From positions 3,410,001-3,474,000 of the forward strand of contig JAUTDP010000001.1 of NCBI GenBank assembly GCA_033439795.1: DNA of 64,000 nucleotides. Direction: 5' to 3'. Under the pieces are notes generated by a model that saw only the letters and a program-made list of their open reading frames with translations, did not search any database and was not told the DNA's origin. This DNA is from Sordaria brevicollis (Eukaryota > Ascomycota > Sordariomycetes > Sordariales > Sordariaceae). Below are positions 11,051-22,271 of the stretch, in pieces. The position numbers and the translations under genes are program-made. Position 1 is the stretch's first letter. Each line of letters opens with the position of its first letter.

Positions 11051-13106
11051 CTTGTTGCTGTCTCCGGGCACACGTCGTTGAATATGAACTTCCTAGAGAA
11101 GGAATTGGAAAGAGAAAAGAAAAAAAAAGGAAGAAACAAAAGAAGGAAAGAAGGAAGGGTGGGAGACACGAGCCGCAGAAAGAAAAAGAGGGGTGTCGTG
11201 TGGTTGATGAAAGAGGTGCTGCTTCCAAATCCGCCGGGGACTCGTTGGATGCTGGACACACAATACCAGTAAGGAAGGTCTAAGGGGCGGCTGCCGCCCT
11301 GGGGGAGAACCGACGATCCAAACCCTGGGTAGGGTGGTAGGGTCGAAATATCGTTGGGTTGGTGGTACCTGGATGTAGATCGCAAGTGGAAGACGAGAGT
11401 TGATGTTAGGTTCAGTTGCAGGGGCGCGAGCCCGCCCGGCTACTGGTTGTCGAGGGGAGTTGTCGAGGGGGAAGCCTGGCTGCACTGGGGAGACGGATTC
11501 CGCGTTGGGGCGTGAATGCAGGCTGTGCCGCTGTTGCTCCTACCCCTAGCGTGGGGCCTCTTTAATAACCCCGGCAGACTAGTACCGATTGATAGCTTCC
11601 ACTTCGCGTGTTTCGTTTCACCACTGGCCCAAAAGTGGGATTGTTGAAAGTCCTGTTTGCTAATTGCGGCGTATGTACCTCGTGGGAATGTGTTGAAAAT
11701 TGCGAAAGCGTAGATGGGATGCCGTTTACCGTGAAACTTAAGAGGGAAGAAGTCAAGGAAGGTCCAGAAAGGTGAAGTACAAGCGGACGACGTACCCAGG
11801 GGCACGGACAGGGCACAGTCAGGCTTTGAAAAGCGGTCGAATGTACGATAGAGGCGTACGTAGGTGTACTGAACAACGGCTCCAGTATGGTTGCACAGGA
11901 CTTGATGTGCTTGCTGAAAAGGAACGTTTTTGCCGCGTTCCTTCCGTGACCGAAAAGTGTTGTAAACACAAGCAGGTTAAATAGCCGTTTACTCCCGAGT
12001 CGGGCAGTGGGGAATCAAGAATAGGTTGCTGCGTCATCAGGAAAGAAAACGTTGGATGAGTCGAAGTAGCGAGTTGTCTTGGTTATGAACACTTCAAAGC
12101 ACAATGAAAGCCCGGGTTCAGGGCAAACTGGACGCCATCTCTATTCGCCAAGCAACCACCTGTCGTTGTCCGCTGTCCATTTGCTCGAACATGCGTCACG
12201 GAATTGGTCTAGGACCGTTCTCTCGCCTTTGACACTCTGACATTACATATCGAATCTGCATTTCTGCTTCAAACGGGCCAAACCGTTCACATGATGACTG
12301 GACAGATGAGACAAAGAGATGAGCTCCTGACTTGCAATGATTGGCAGTTGATGCTTGTTTGCTTCGTGCCCACGTCCTTGTAAGTGCTAACTTAATATCT
12401 GGGAGTGGGGACTTCATAACGCCTTGTTCAACAGCCTATGAACGCCACGCTTCTCCCCTGAAAAAGGCAAAGAAAAGAACATCCATGTGTGCTTGGGTGT
12501 CACGATCCACCCTCTTCAATATGTAGCATGGCGAGCATGGGAGTTCAGCCTTGAAACCAGGTACGCGGACTTCCATACCTACCTGCTTGTACCTATCCAA
12601 TACTTGCTACTCAAAAGAATATATTCCACTCATCTGAAGCACAATCACCAGAGTATTCCTGAGAAGCCGGTTCTATTAGGTACGAGAAAACGATGCAATC
12701 CTCCGCCGGGCAAATACACTGTACAGTTACATACACCTTTGATCCTGTTCCTACCCCATCTCGCCTGCTCAAACCCAGATGTCAAAAACTGGAAACTCGC
12801 TCCGCAATGCCTTTCACGAGAGCTGGACTTTGTCGGGGACCAGGAAGGTTGAAAGGAGGACCGGGAGGATATCATATTCCCACGCCGGCCCTTCTCCCGC
12901 CAACACTTTATACCTGCTCAACCCGACATCACAACTTCTTCTTGCAGCTCCGCGAGTTCCAATGCTTTCCCGGGGACCAGGTTGAATGGTTCGGACGAAC
13001 AATTAGGTTTCCGCCCAACGAAGCCCGTTCTTTTTTGGAAACATGAACGCTGACAACCAATTACTGAACGATACTGAAAGAAGATAAAAGGCAAGCTAGG
13101 CGGCAT
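11051..13106. other. Intergenic region, no supported gene
   Basis: Upstream flank of the F-box gene and 3' flank of gsn. Immediately upstream of the F-box start, 11086-11200 is pyrimidine-rich on the coding strand, which is common in fungal 5' leaders and promoters. No open frame here is convincing. Confidence 0.55.
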
Positions 13107-15469
13107 TTACTTGCTGCCGTTGATTTGTAGGCCTTGGGTGCCATCAAGAGGGCTTCCCGGTCCCGTGCGCTGCTTGAGGGTGAGCGGGAACGGATACTCT
13201 TCGGGGTCTTCTTCCTCACTAAAGGATGGTTAGTATTATGTCTCAAGAATTTCCCGGGAAACATCATTACTTACGGAAGCTTCCACGCAACGTAATCCTC
13301 GGTGCTGAGACCCTCGTGAGACTCCTGGAGACTGGCAAAGTCTCCAGGGGTCATCATACCAGTCCGGTCTCTAGGCGAGCCAGGTACTGAGAAGGGACGA
13401 GAAATCTTCTGCTCGACGCCTGGGATGAAGTCTTCCTCCTCGTCGCCGTTGAAAGATGTGGGGTAGGCACGGCGCAACGCGAGCTGGCGGGCCTTGACGT
13501 ACTCCATGCCCATGCGCTTCCAGTCCAAGAGATCGCTCAAACGCTCAGTTCTGTTTCTCTGGTTGATACGTTGTCTGCGGCTCTTCTGGGCAAAGTCAAA
13601 CATGTACTGAGTAAGCTGGTTGACCGAGTCATCGACGCCCTTGGTACGACGATCCACGATATAGATACCGTAATCGCTCGAGTTTTCAATAAGCTCCTCC
13701 ATGTAGCAACCGAATCCAGAAAGGTTGGTGGTAATGCTTGGCACACCCATGACAGTGCATTCTGCGGGAGTGTAGCCCCAAGGCTCATAGTAGGAAGAGA
13801 AGACACCCAAGTGGGTACCGCGCACGAAATCGTCGTAGTCGAGAGGCAACACGGGGTTAGCAGAGCTCAAGAACTCGGGATGGAAAACAATCTTGACACG
13901 GTCCGAAGGGTGGTTGAAGAGTTGTACCCGGCGGATTTGATTCAAGATGGGGTCTTCGTGGTCGTTGAGCATGTTGTGGGTGACAATGGGTGGGAGTCCG
14001 TGCCTCTTCATGGCGAAGAGACGACGACGAAGGAGGACACGGTCCTGGCTGGTGATCAGCTCCTTCTCATCAGGCAACGGGTCACCCTCGTGCCACTTGA
14101 GAGAGCGCTCGAAGATACGGCGGCCAATTCCACGCTCGATAACATCAACGGTGTCTCTCAGAGACTTGATGACAGCCTGGCCCTTCAAAGCCTCAACAGT
14201 CAAGGAGGTAGTCTGGGCAGGCATGATAATGAAAGCAACCACCGTCGTCTTGCTTCCGGCGGTCTTGAGGCGGTGGTTGAGGCGGGCAAGCGACTCGATG
14301 AACATATCCACACCCTTATTCCTGAACTCGTAGCGGCCCGCAGTAAAGAAGTAAAGGGTGTTTTCTGGCTCGAAATCGTAGTGGCCGTAGAAGTGGCCGC
14401 GGACGAAATCGTGGATCTTCTCCTTGGACTGCTGATGGAGGTTCTGGAACTCGTGCATGGCGGAGAACTTGGTAACGTTGAGACCGTTTGGAAGGACACC
14501 ATCGGGCTTGCGCTTGAGCAAATGCTCACTCTCGTAGGCGGTAATGTGAGAAACGGTGGTGAAGACATCGCAAGAGTGGGCGGCAGCGCGCTCGATGCAG
14601 TATCTGTGGTAGATACCGCGCTTCCCAGCCTCGGCGTCAACGTCAAACCACTGAAGGTTGTTGTAGAAGTCTACTGAGCCGGCGCACAAGTAGCGACCGA
14701 GAAGAGTGGCGTGGGTCGTGAAGATGGTCGTAACGTCGATCTGCCTCCTCTTGGTCAATGGCAGCGCAACACCGGCAAGCCACTCGTGGAAGTGCGCAAT
14801 AACAGCCTTCTTCTTCTCGTGGCACACAAACTGCAAGACCGTTAGCTCTGGACGCCTCTTGTGTCGCAACTGAAGTACTGACCTCGCCAAGGAACCATGC
14901 GACCAGGTAACCAAAGACAATAGCCTCGTTCGTCTCTTCGTCGTTGTCCGGAGACGGGATGGAAGCCACATTCCAGAGGTCCGTCTTCCACTCGTTCAGG
15001 TAACCGTAGGCGGTCTTTGTATCGAAAAGCAAAACTCTAGGGGCTCCCTCAATGAGCCATCGTCCGTACAGAATGCCAATGCCACGATCTCTCATGGCCT
15101 GGATCGTCGCCTTCAGTTCGGGGTTGGTGGGCTCCAATTCTTCGACCTCGACAGCCGCCTATAGCCATTGCTGTTAGCAACCGTGTTCCATGACTACCAT
15201 GGGATGAAAAAAGGGATATTCAGAGCGACGTACCGATTGGTGGTTAAGAGGGCCGATAAGAGTGTAACGGTCGCCATATTCGGCGGTTGTAACTGGCGCC
15301 TTGGACTTGATAACGGAGTAGATACCACCAACTGGTCCAATTGTTAACCTGGAAGCCTCTCTATGTGCCAATGGGTGTTTTTGCGCATACCTCTGTGGGC
15401 GACCTCGGTCGCAACCTCAAAGAGGAGGTGGTTCTTGACCTCGCGGGGTTCACGGTTGTCGTTGGCCAT
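13107..15469 (-). CDS. gsn: Glycogen synthase (GT3 family)
   Basis: Five exons, complement(13107..13218, 13275..14830, 14883..15158, 15234..15331, 15391..15469), give 706 residues. All four introns (56, 52, 75 and 59 bp) are GT-AG. The enzyme transfers glucose from UDP-glucose to the growing alpha-1,4 chain of glycogen in the cytosol. The N-terminal [14 protein letters not shown] segment is the nucleotide-sugar site of the family. The catalytic E-x7-E motif (EPWGYTPAE) is at residues 500-508. An arginine cluster near 565-580 ([10 protein letters not shown]) matches the glucose-6-phosphate and phosphorylation switch of eukaryotic glycogen synthases. The C-terminal SP and TP sites (VPGSPRD, MMTPGD) fit inhibitory phosphorylation. 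Length and exon pattern agree with my recollection of Neurospora gsn. A 368-residue frame on the opposite strand within exon 4 is an overlap artefact. Confidence 0.97.
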
Positions 15470-16177
15470 TGTGGCTTGATGTGGGGTTATCAGAGATGCT
15501 TCTGTCGTCCGAGCTTCGTGTCAGCAACAGGAAACTGCCACAAACACCTTGCTCCTAGGCTCGCAAAAGAGAAGAGAGAGAGGACGAGTAGAGGTAGCTA
15601 GAAGAGGGATAAGCAAGATGTTGGGTTCTATTTGAAGCAGAATCAGGCAGGGAAGGCCGTACAGGTCGACGTAGCCAGGAAGAGACAACACGCTCTGGCT
15701 GGTGGGGTTCAGTTTCTAGGAATGTCACCTGGAATGGGGCCTGGGTGGGAAGCTTCAGGGGTGCAGCTGGGGATGCGGAGCTTTTATATGCTCGGCCGGA
15801 AGCGGGGACTGGGGCCTCACTGAAGGTACTGGAACCTGAACCAACTGAAGCGAGTTTTCCAACCTCCTCTCCGCAGAGTACGGCTACGAGTTCTAGGTTC
15901 GCTTGGGAGAATCTGGGCTGCGAATACCGGCTTACGGCTCGAAACAGGTGCTGCGGTGTCGCAAGGAAAACGGGTAAAAAAAAAAAGTGAGTGTGTTTCA
16001 CAACCTGGAACGTACCTCGAAAGAGTTGCACCTCTAGGGCAGGAACGAAGCGCAATAGAACTGGAAAACAGTGCCTTCGGGCAGCAACAGAGAGGTAGAT
16101 CTGGAACTGAATCTCACGATACTACTCTCTAAATACCCGAGGATAAGAATTCGAGTAACGCAAGGGCCTAGTGAGCT

Positions 16178-16182
16178 AGGGG
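16178..16182. promoter_or_regulatory. Candidate stress-response element upstream of gsn
   Basis: AGGGG (CCCCT on the other strand) about 0.7 kb upstream of the gsn start. CCCCT is the core of fungal stress-response elements, and Neurospora gsn is known to be regulated by heat stress. A 5-bp match is weak on its own. Further cores lie at 16557-16561 and 16638-16642. Confidence 0.25.
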
Positions 16183-16556
16183 AGGCGGGTATGAGTTGCA
16201 AAGAGGAGATGTCTGGGTGCCGCAGAAGAGATGTGTACGGTAGGGCAGACAGAGACAAAAGCTAATCGTCGACGACCTGAAGCTGGAACTGGATGTCGTT
16301 ACTGAATTCTGGGAAAGAAGGTAGGAGGTAGAGGTAGGGTCGGCGGTTGGATAAGATATGGAATTGGGCAGTAACGCTAGACGTCTGGCTGTGGAAGAGG
16401 GAAGAAATTTTGTTTATACCTCTACTCTGGGCTGGGGGGCAATACTGCTACACATCTGAGCTCACACAGATGATAGCTAGAGGTACCTCCTACGTACGGA
16501 TCATGATATTCACTATCCCAATGGGATGCTATTCCAGGTTGCCGCCGTCAAAAGAT

Positions 16557-16642
16557 CCCCTCCCTTCCTGGGTTGTCCGATCTCGATGGCAACTCTGGAG
16601 GTCACAACTATCCAGTATGTGCACAGTACTGGACACTAGGGG
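16557..16642. promoter_or_regulatory. Pair of candidate stress-response elements upstream of gsn
   Basis: CCCCT at 16557-16561 and AGGGG at 16638-16642, in opposite orientations about 80 bp apart and 1.1 kb upstream of the gsn start. This is motif matching only. Confidence 0.2.
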
Positions 16643-17969
16643 ATCCCGACCTGCGCTACCGCTGTCAATCCAGCCCAGTATCGACTCGACGGGTCCATGT
16701 CACTGACAGGAAGATTGTCCGTGAAAGAGACCGGGAAACTGCCCATTCAGTCTCAGAGAAAGTCTTGGTAGTTGCCGTGATGGCAGTTAATTTCTGCGAG
16801 AACAGGCCCGCTTGCCCAAGCTGCAGTGAGCACTAGCGCAGTCTTTAACGCAGGTCAACAGGCATGGCGTCAAGCTTGATGACGAGGGAGCCATCCAGAT
16901 GCATGGCGGTACCTCACCTCCACGCCTCAACTTTTTCTGTCAGGTATTTCAGTGAAATCTCTTTCACTTGACTTTTTTTTCTTCAACGGGAAACACCCGC
17001 CCATGGGCATTTCCATGATTCTCCCATGCGCATTCTTGATCATGAAGCTCCGCCGTGCATTGTCTTCCCACGAGTTTTTACCCCAAAGACCCTGCTTCAG
17101 CTGAGATTCAAGGGAGATCCCGAGACACATCACACCAGGTACTGTCATCTGTGGAATGTCCTCCTCCACCAGATCTGTACATACATATCAGTTCCTTACA
17201 ATACCATACATACCGGGTGTAACGCCAACACTCATCGTTTCTTTTTAGGCCGAACGTCTGGTCATGATCATCGCATGTTGCTCTCTCGAACTGACCGAAT
17301 TCCGCCCGACCAACAATAACGAAAGGCTCCCGTGCGGCTCCAATCTCACAGCCAAGCTGACTATACTGACTCAAAGACGTCCATTGAGAAAATTCAGACA
17401 AGAAGCGAAGAGATAGTGACCTCTAGCGAGGCCGAGAAAGAACAAAAACCAAGTTGGGCTGTTGGGTCCGCATTGCCCGGCATTGGTTCCAGAGTAGTAT
17501 AGCTTCTCATGGTCCCTCCGAAGTCCCTTCGTTCCTTGTCATCAACCTATCGGCGCGGGGATTGCATGCACTTCACCCCTCATGTTCTGCAACGGGACTC
17601 CATTCACTTAAACCCATATCAGCCACACATCCCCCACCAAGGCCGATTGGCAGAGATCCATACGATGATTGTACATTTCTACCCAATTCCAGTAGCTTTT
17701 TCACTCCGAATCTATTTCTTTCTCCCAGGTCGTCAACAAGAACAGCCAGACACACATGTTCAGCACGACGCCGCCATAGCTTCTGCCCCGATCAAAGAGT
17801 CTATAGACGGCCGTGAAAAGTAAATAATCCAATCGTCCCAACCTTCCAACGATCTCCGCTCTTTTGCGTCATTCCCAACCGCAAGATATCCACAATAACG
17901 CATACTGTGCGGGGCCTTCCCAATTTGGAGAAGAGCTCTCCCCTCCTTGTCCCTCCTCGTTGCCTCTGG

Positions 17970-18459
17970 TTAGTCAGCATGACGACACGCCGTTGGCGGG
18001 GTATCATCTCCTTGGGACGACTCCTTTATGGGGAAGTTGACGATCGGAACCTCATCAACAAAGCTATGAGCAGTTCTAGACTTTGACAAGACTTGAACCT
18101 GATCATGATCGTATTCGATACAAATCCCAGAGTATTGGTCGTTTTCCAAGCCATCAGCCGCCTTGAACGGCACCAGGACTTCACGCCCAATAACACGAGA
18201 CGGAGAGCAATTCCCAACCTCAACAGATACGATATCGCATAGAATTGCTCCATCTCAATGCGGTAAGCTTCAAATGCGTATTCTCGCCTCTGATGCTACT
18301 CCAACCAAAGTCTCTTAAGATGCAGAAGACATCGGCTTGTATCTTCGTCATTCCCGGTCTCTCCCAAGCTCTCGGAGCCCATAGAGGTTGGGAATTGACT
18401 ATGCTCACCATCGAACCAACCCGACTGGGCACATCGAAAATCTGGAACAAGTTCAACAC
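17970..18459 (-). pseudogene. Possible broken or unrecognised gene fragment
   Basis: Two adjacent minus-strand frames have coding-like composition. The upstream one (18459 to about 18255) contains RPGMTKIQADVFCILRDFGW. The downstream one (about 18230 to 17970) contains GREVLVPFKAADGLENDQYS and ends in a stop at 17970. They are one base out of register. Either a poor 52-bp intron (donor GTTGGA, acceptor TTGAG) joins them or a frameshift has broken the gene. I do not recognise the family and found no clear start codon. Confidence 0.25.
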
Positions 18460-21400
18460 GCAAGGGCATTGCCTTCTCTTGCCTTTTCCTGCATCTCATG
18501 TCTTTGAAAGACGGGCTACTTGCTAGTTAGGTAGAAACGCAGCAATGTACCTACATCAGAAACACGCGAGAGAAGCGAACCGACGGGAGAGTAGCTTATG
18601 TATTGTGTGCACAGTCAGGTTTCCTGCATTGGCAATCTCTCTTTCCAACCTCACATCATGCCCGTTGATGCCTCATTGGCATGCAAAGAACACACACGTT
18701 CGGTCCATACAGAGCCATTCCTTTGGGTTCGCCGTACATTACTTGTAGGTACCCGATGTGGGACCTGAGATTCATTCCACACCACCATGCATCCAGTCGG
18801 TATCGCCGTGCCGTCTTCGCAGCAGCTTCCTTCGGAAACGCAGATGAGATGACAATTGGGATCAATTATGTAGGTGATAGTAAGGTGAAAAACTGAGAAA
18901 AAAAAGCTTTTACATTGTGCTACATGCTGCTAGAATTCCGGTTTCGGCTGATGGCTGATGCAGAGGCCAAGAAGGCTTGTATGGACGCAATCGAAAATGC
19001 TGGAAGTTTTGGAACATTGACAACTCTCAATAATAGTTTGATCATTGGCAAAACTACAGCCATTGTTGGGAACATGGGTATCCTGAAGGTGTTTGATAGT
19101 TGATGATGGTTGAGAGACAACGGCAACCTTCAGCATGGGTTTTACACTCGCCTTTATGTAGAGTCAGGGACAGAAGTGTAGTCTGCCCATGATATACTTG
19201 ACATCACGACATATATGTGTAGGTTCTTACCAGGACCATCTGTAAGTGTTCAAGTGGCTCGCCTTACAGTAAAGTAGCAGAATATCCAAAAAAGAACTGA
19301 AACAAGCAAATGCAATACGAGGCATGACTTCTGGTAACAATCTTCGGACTGTTGACTTTGACCGAACAACTGGAGTACATCAGACGAAAGCCCCAAATAC
19401 TGGCTTCAATCTTGATCCACTATAATCACAAACGACAGGATGAAGAGTCTCAAGCCACCACACCCAAACACCAGTAGCAACCTCGATTCCAGCCATGGCC
19501 GCCAGCAGTAGTGTGGTGTGCCAACGGCTGAAGTTTTGTGGGGAATGCAGCAAAGGAGCGAACCCTCAAGTCTCAAGTAGATATGAGAAACTCAAGTGAT
19601 TCAATGTTCGTTATGAAATCTCAACCTCCGAATTCTACAGAGATTTGGTTGATATTGCAGAGAAGGTTCAAACAAACTTCGAAGGTCCGCGACTGTGAGG
19701 GACAGCTCGATTGAGCCCTGCACAGACCACCATAGTTCTTTAATGCGACTGGCATTCACCTGCCGTCTCGGCGAGCCTGGTCACGGGATTGGCTCTCTCA
19801 GCTGCCCAGAGCTCAGCCAGGCTGCGTCTGTACTGCCCCTGTTGGTCCTTCCAGACTCGTGCATCCGCCAACATCCCCTACAAAGCAGCCATCGTGATTT
19901 AATTATCGCACCACTTCAACACCCATCGCTTTTCCGCCGTTACAGTCTGACGGACGTTTTCCGGACCTGTGTACAGCTTCATTTCCCATTCCGAGTCGTT
20001 TCTCACGACGTGACGACGATGCGACACGAGTCACCAGTTGCGGGGCTTTCGCCGAGGCCAACGGTCAGCACCTGAGCATAGCTTCACAGACGCTCCAAAT
20101 CCTAAGAACCAACGCCGCCCCGCGTTGGTCACGGTCACCATAGGTCGGCCCGTTCGAAGCTTAATACCGTCGGCCGCACTCTGGGTGGGCATGAATTACA
20201 GGAACATGAAAGTCGCCATTTGTGTCGGATACCTCTTGTCGCCGCCATCTCCTACCTCTATCCTTCGATCTTTGCCGGCACCATCCATATCCTGGGTCGG
20301 AGTTCTGGCCGAGGTGATACCCAAGTTCTGATATAATACGTCCCAGCAGGACCGGCGACTACGGATGGTAGATGGGCAACACGATGTTTCTAACAGTACC
20401 CACATCTACGAGACAGGGCCACTAGCACAGAAAGATCACGACAGAAGAAGAGCTACGAGTATGCACAGTGCCGTTGTTTCAGCAACACATTTCTTCTCGG
20501 TCGATGCAGCAGGCTCGGACTAGCAAGTTATGGGCTCCGGTGGGATGTGGTTGTTGGTGCCAGACCGGCACCGTTCAATCTTCAGGGCTGCACCCAAACT
20601 GCTGCGCTTTTACCAGGGGATAGAGTCGAAAGATAATAGCCCTGCCATTGTATTCGCCAACATCCTGCTCCTTGGGGCACTTGACCACACGTGGGATGCT
20701 GCGATATTTTACCCGAGGACTTTACAGAAAGGCAGCCATGGGATTCTGGAAGGTGGTGTGTTTCTTCAAGAACCATGAGGTCGAGCACTCGTGAAACAAA
20801 TTCTCGGGTAGCTTAGTGCTATGCGGCCCGCATATACCCCAACTAAAGTTGTGGAAGGCCTGAAAGAGACCTGGCACAGGCAAAGAGACATACTGACGCT
20901 TCAGCAAAAACATGCACATCGGCAACGACATTTCGGGAAGCTAATACTCGAGGCCTCATACAATACTGTGGGAGTCTGTACTTGGTGGCTGGGCCTGGGC
21001 ATCGATGGACAGGTTATGAAGATGCACCCGTAAAGCGTGTCTTACCGTATATAGAGAGGATGACCTGGTGATATATAGTCCCGCATAGCCAGGGTATGCC
21101 TCTGCTCTAGGACGCAGATATGGACTGGGAGGTATTGGTATGGCTTTGGGAGCGGCAGTCAGAGGGTGTGTAACGCTCGCCGATCTGCCCTAGAGTGCCG
21201 CGTCCGACACCGATTTAGGATGTCGGCTTCATGGCTTCGTCAGCCCGGGGGTATACCCGGAGGCGCGCAAGCAAGTGCAGTGCCGCGTCAAACTCCGGCG
21301 CCTGGGCGTTTGACCATAGATGAGCATTCTACGGGCGATGAATCCCAACGCACAGCGCAGGCGTTTTCATCGCGTAAGAGGAGCCATCAGATGCAAAAAG

Positions 21401-22271
21401 GTATCCATCGCTCGGGACCGGTGCAGCACCCCGACTCCGGGCCTATTACTCATCAGACATACTCGGTCTCTTCCCGCACCGTCGCCGTCTCTCACGGTAT
21501 CCAGCCTCACCGGCACATCAGCCTTGTCTTATCAAATGGGGAAGCTACAGGGTTTTGAGTAACGCTCTCATTGCGGGAGGAAGATTCCATCTCTTGTTGT
21601 CTTTCTGCTAAGTAGCATTTCCTACTATTAACCGTACAGGGACGGTCGAGCCTGATCCCCACCACATCACTTCTCCTTCTCCCACCCTCAGGGAACCTAC
21701 CAACATTACTGCCTAGTCAACCAATCTTTGCTGCCGACCATACTTACAACATAGGAATACCTCTACAGGCACACCACCAGAAATTCCAGTTCAACGCTCC
21801 AAGAAGCAAGTGTTGGTTGGAGCTGGAGTTCTTGGTCCTGAACTTGTATGGCGGCGCGTTGATGCAGTGGATGGAGCGATTACATGACCAGGTTCGCTAA
21901 GGTTATCAAATCGATCTGAGAGGAAGTGGCAACCTATACCTAAAAGGGTGAGTAACCGCCCCGGCATTGCTTCGAGTGGAAGCACGTCCAAATCTTTTGG
22001 GATCTGAAGACCCAACAAGTGGAAGGCTGTGTGTGAGGTGGACGGTGATTTTCAGTCACAAGTGGAAGCTGGGTTGTTAGAGACATATCTCTATTTCGCG
22101 TTCGACAGTGCCTTGGGGCAGGCTGCAGGCCTGAGAAGGAGCGCTGTGTACGCGTTTTTAGCGGGCCGGACAATCCCTGTCGGTCTGCCAAAGATACCGC
22201 TAAAAGTCAGATATCGACGAATCTGGTGTCGCCTGGGGTCCTCACCTCCAGCGACTCGACATGATGCTGCA

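Larger units (their letters stand above)
15470..22271. other. 6.8-kb divergent intergenic region between gsn and the CTK1-like kinase
   Basis: It separates the 5' ends of gsn (minus) and the kinase (plus) and so must hold both promoters and leaders. I see no complete gene. A coding-like but broken minus-strand stretch at 17970-18459 is listed separately. Candidate stress-response elements close to gsn are also listed. Small frames around 18915-19136 on both strands lack support. The frame that begins at 22029 runs into the kinase but its first 81 codons look like 5' leader. Confidence 0.55.

Noticed and set aside
13571..14677. 368-codon open frame on the plus strand
   Set aside because: It is antisense to the main exon of glycogen synthase, whose frame, splice sites and motifs are unambiguous.
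18915..19136. Short frames on both strands, one Cys-rich
   Set aside because: No signal peptide, domain or exon partner, and both strands are open over the same interval.
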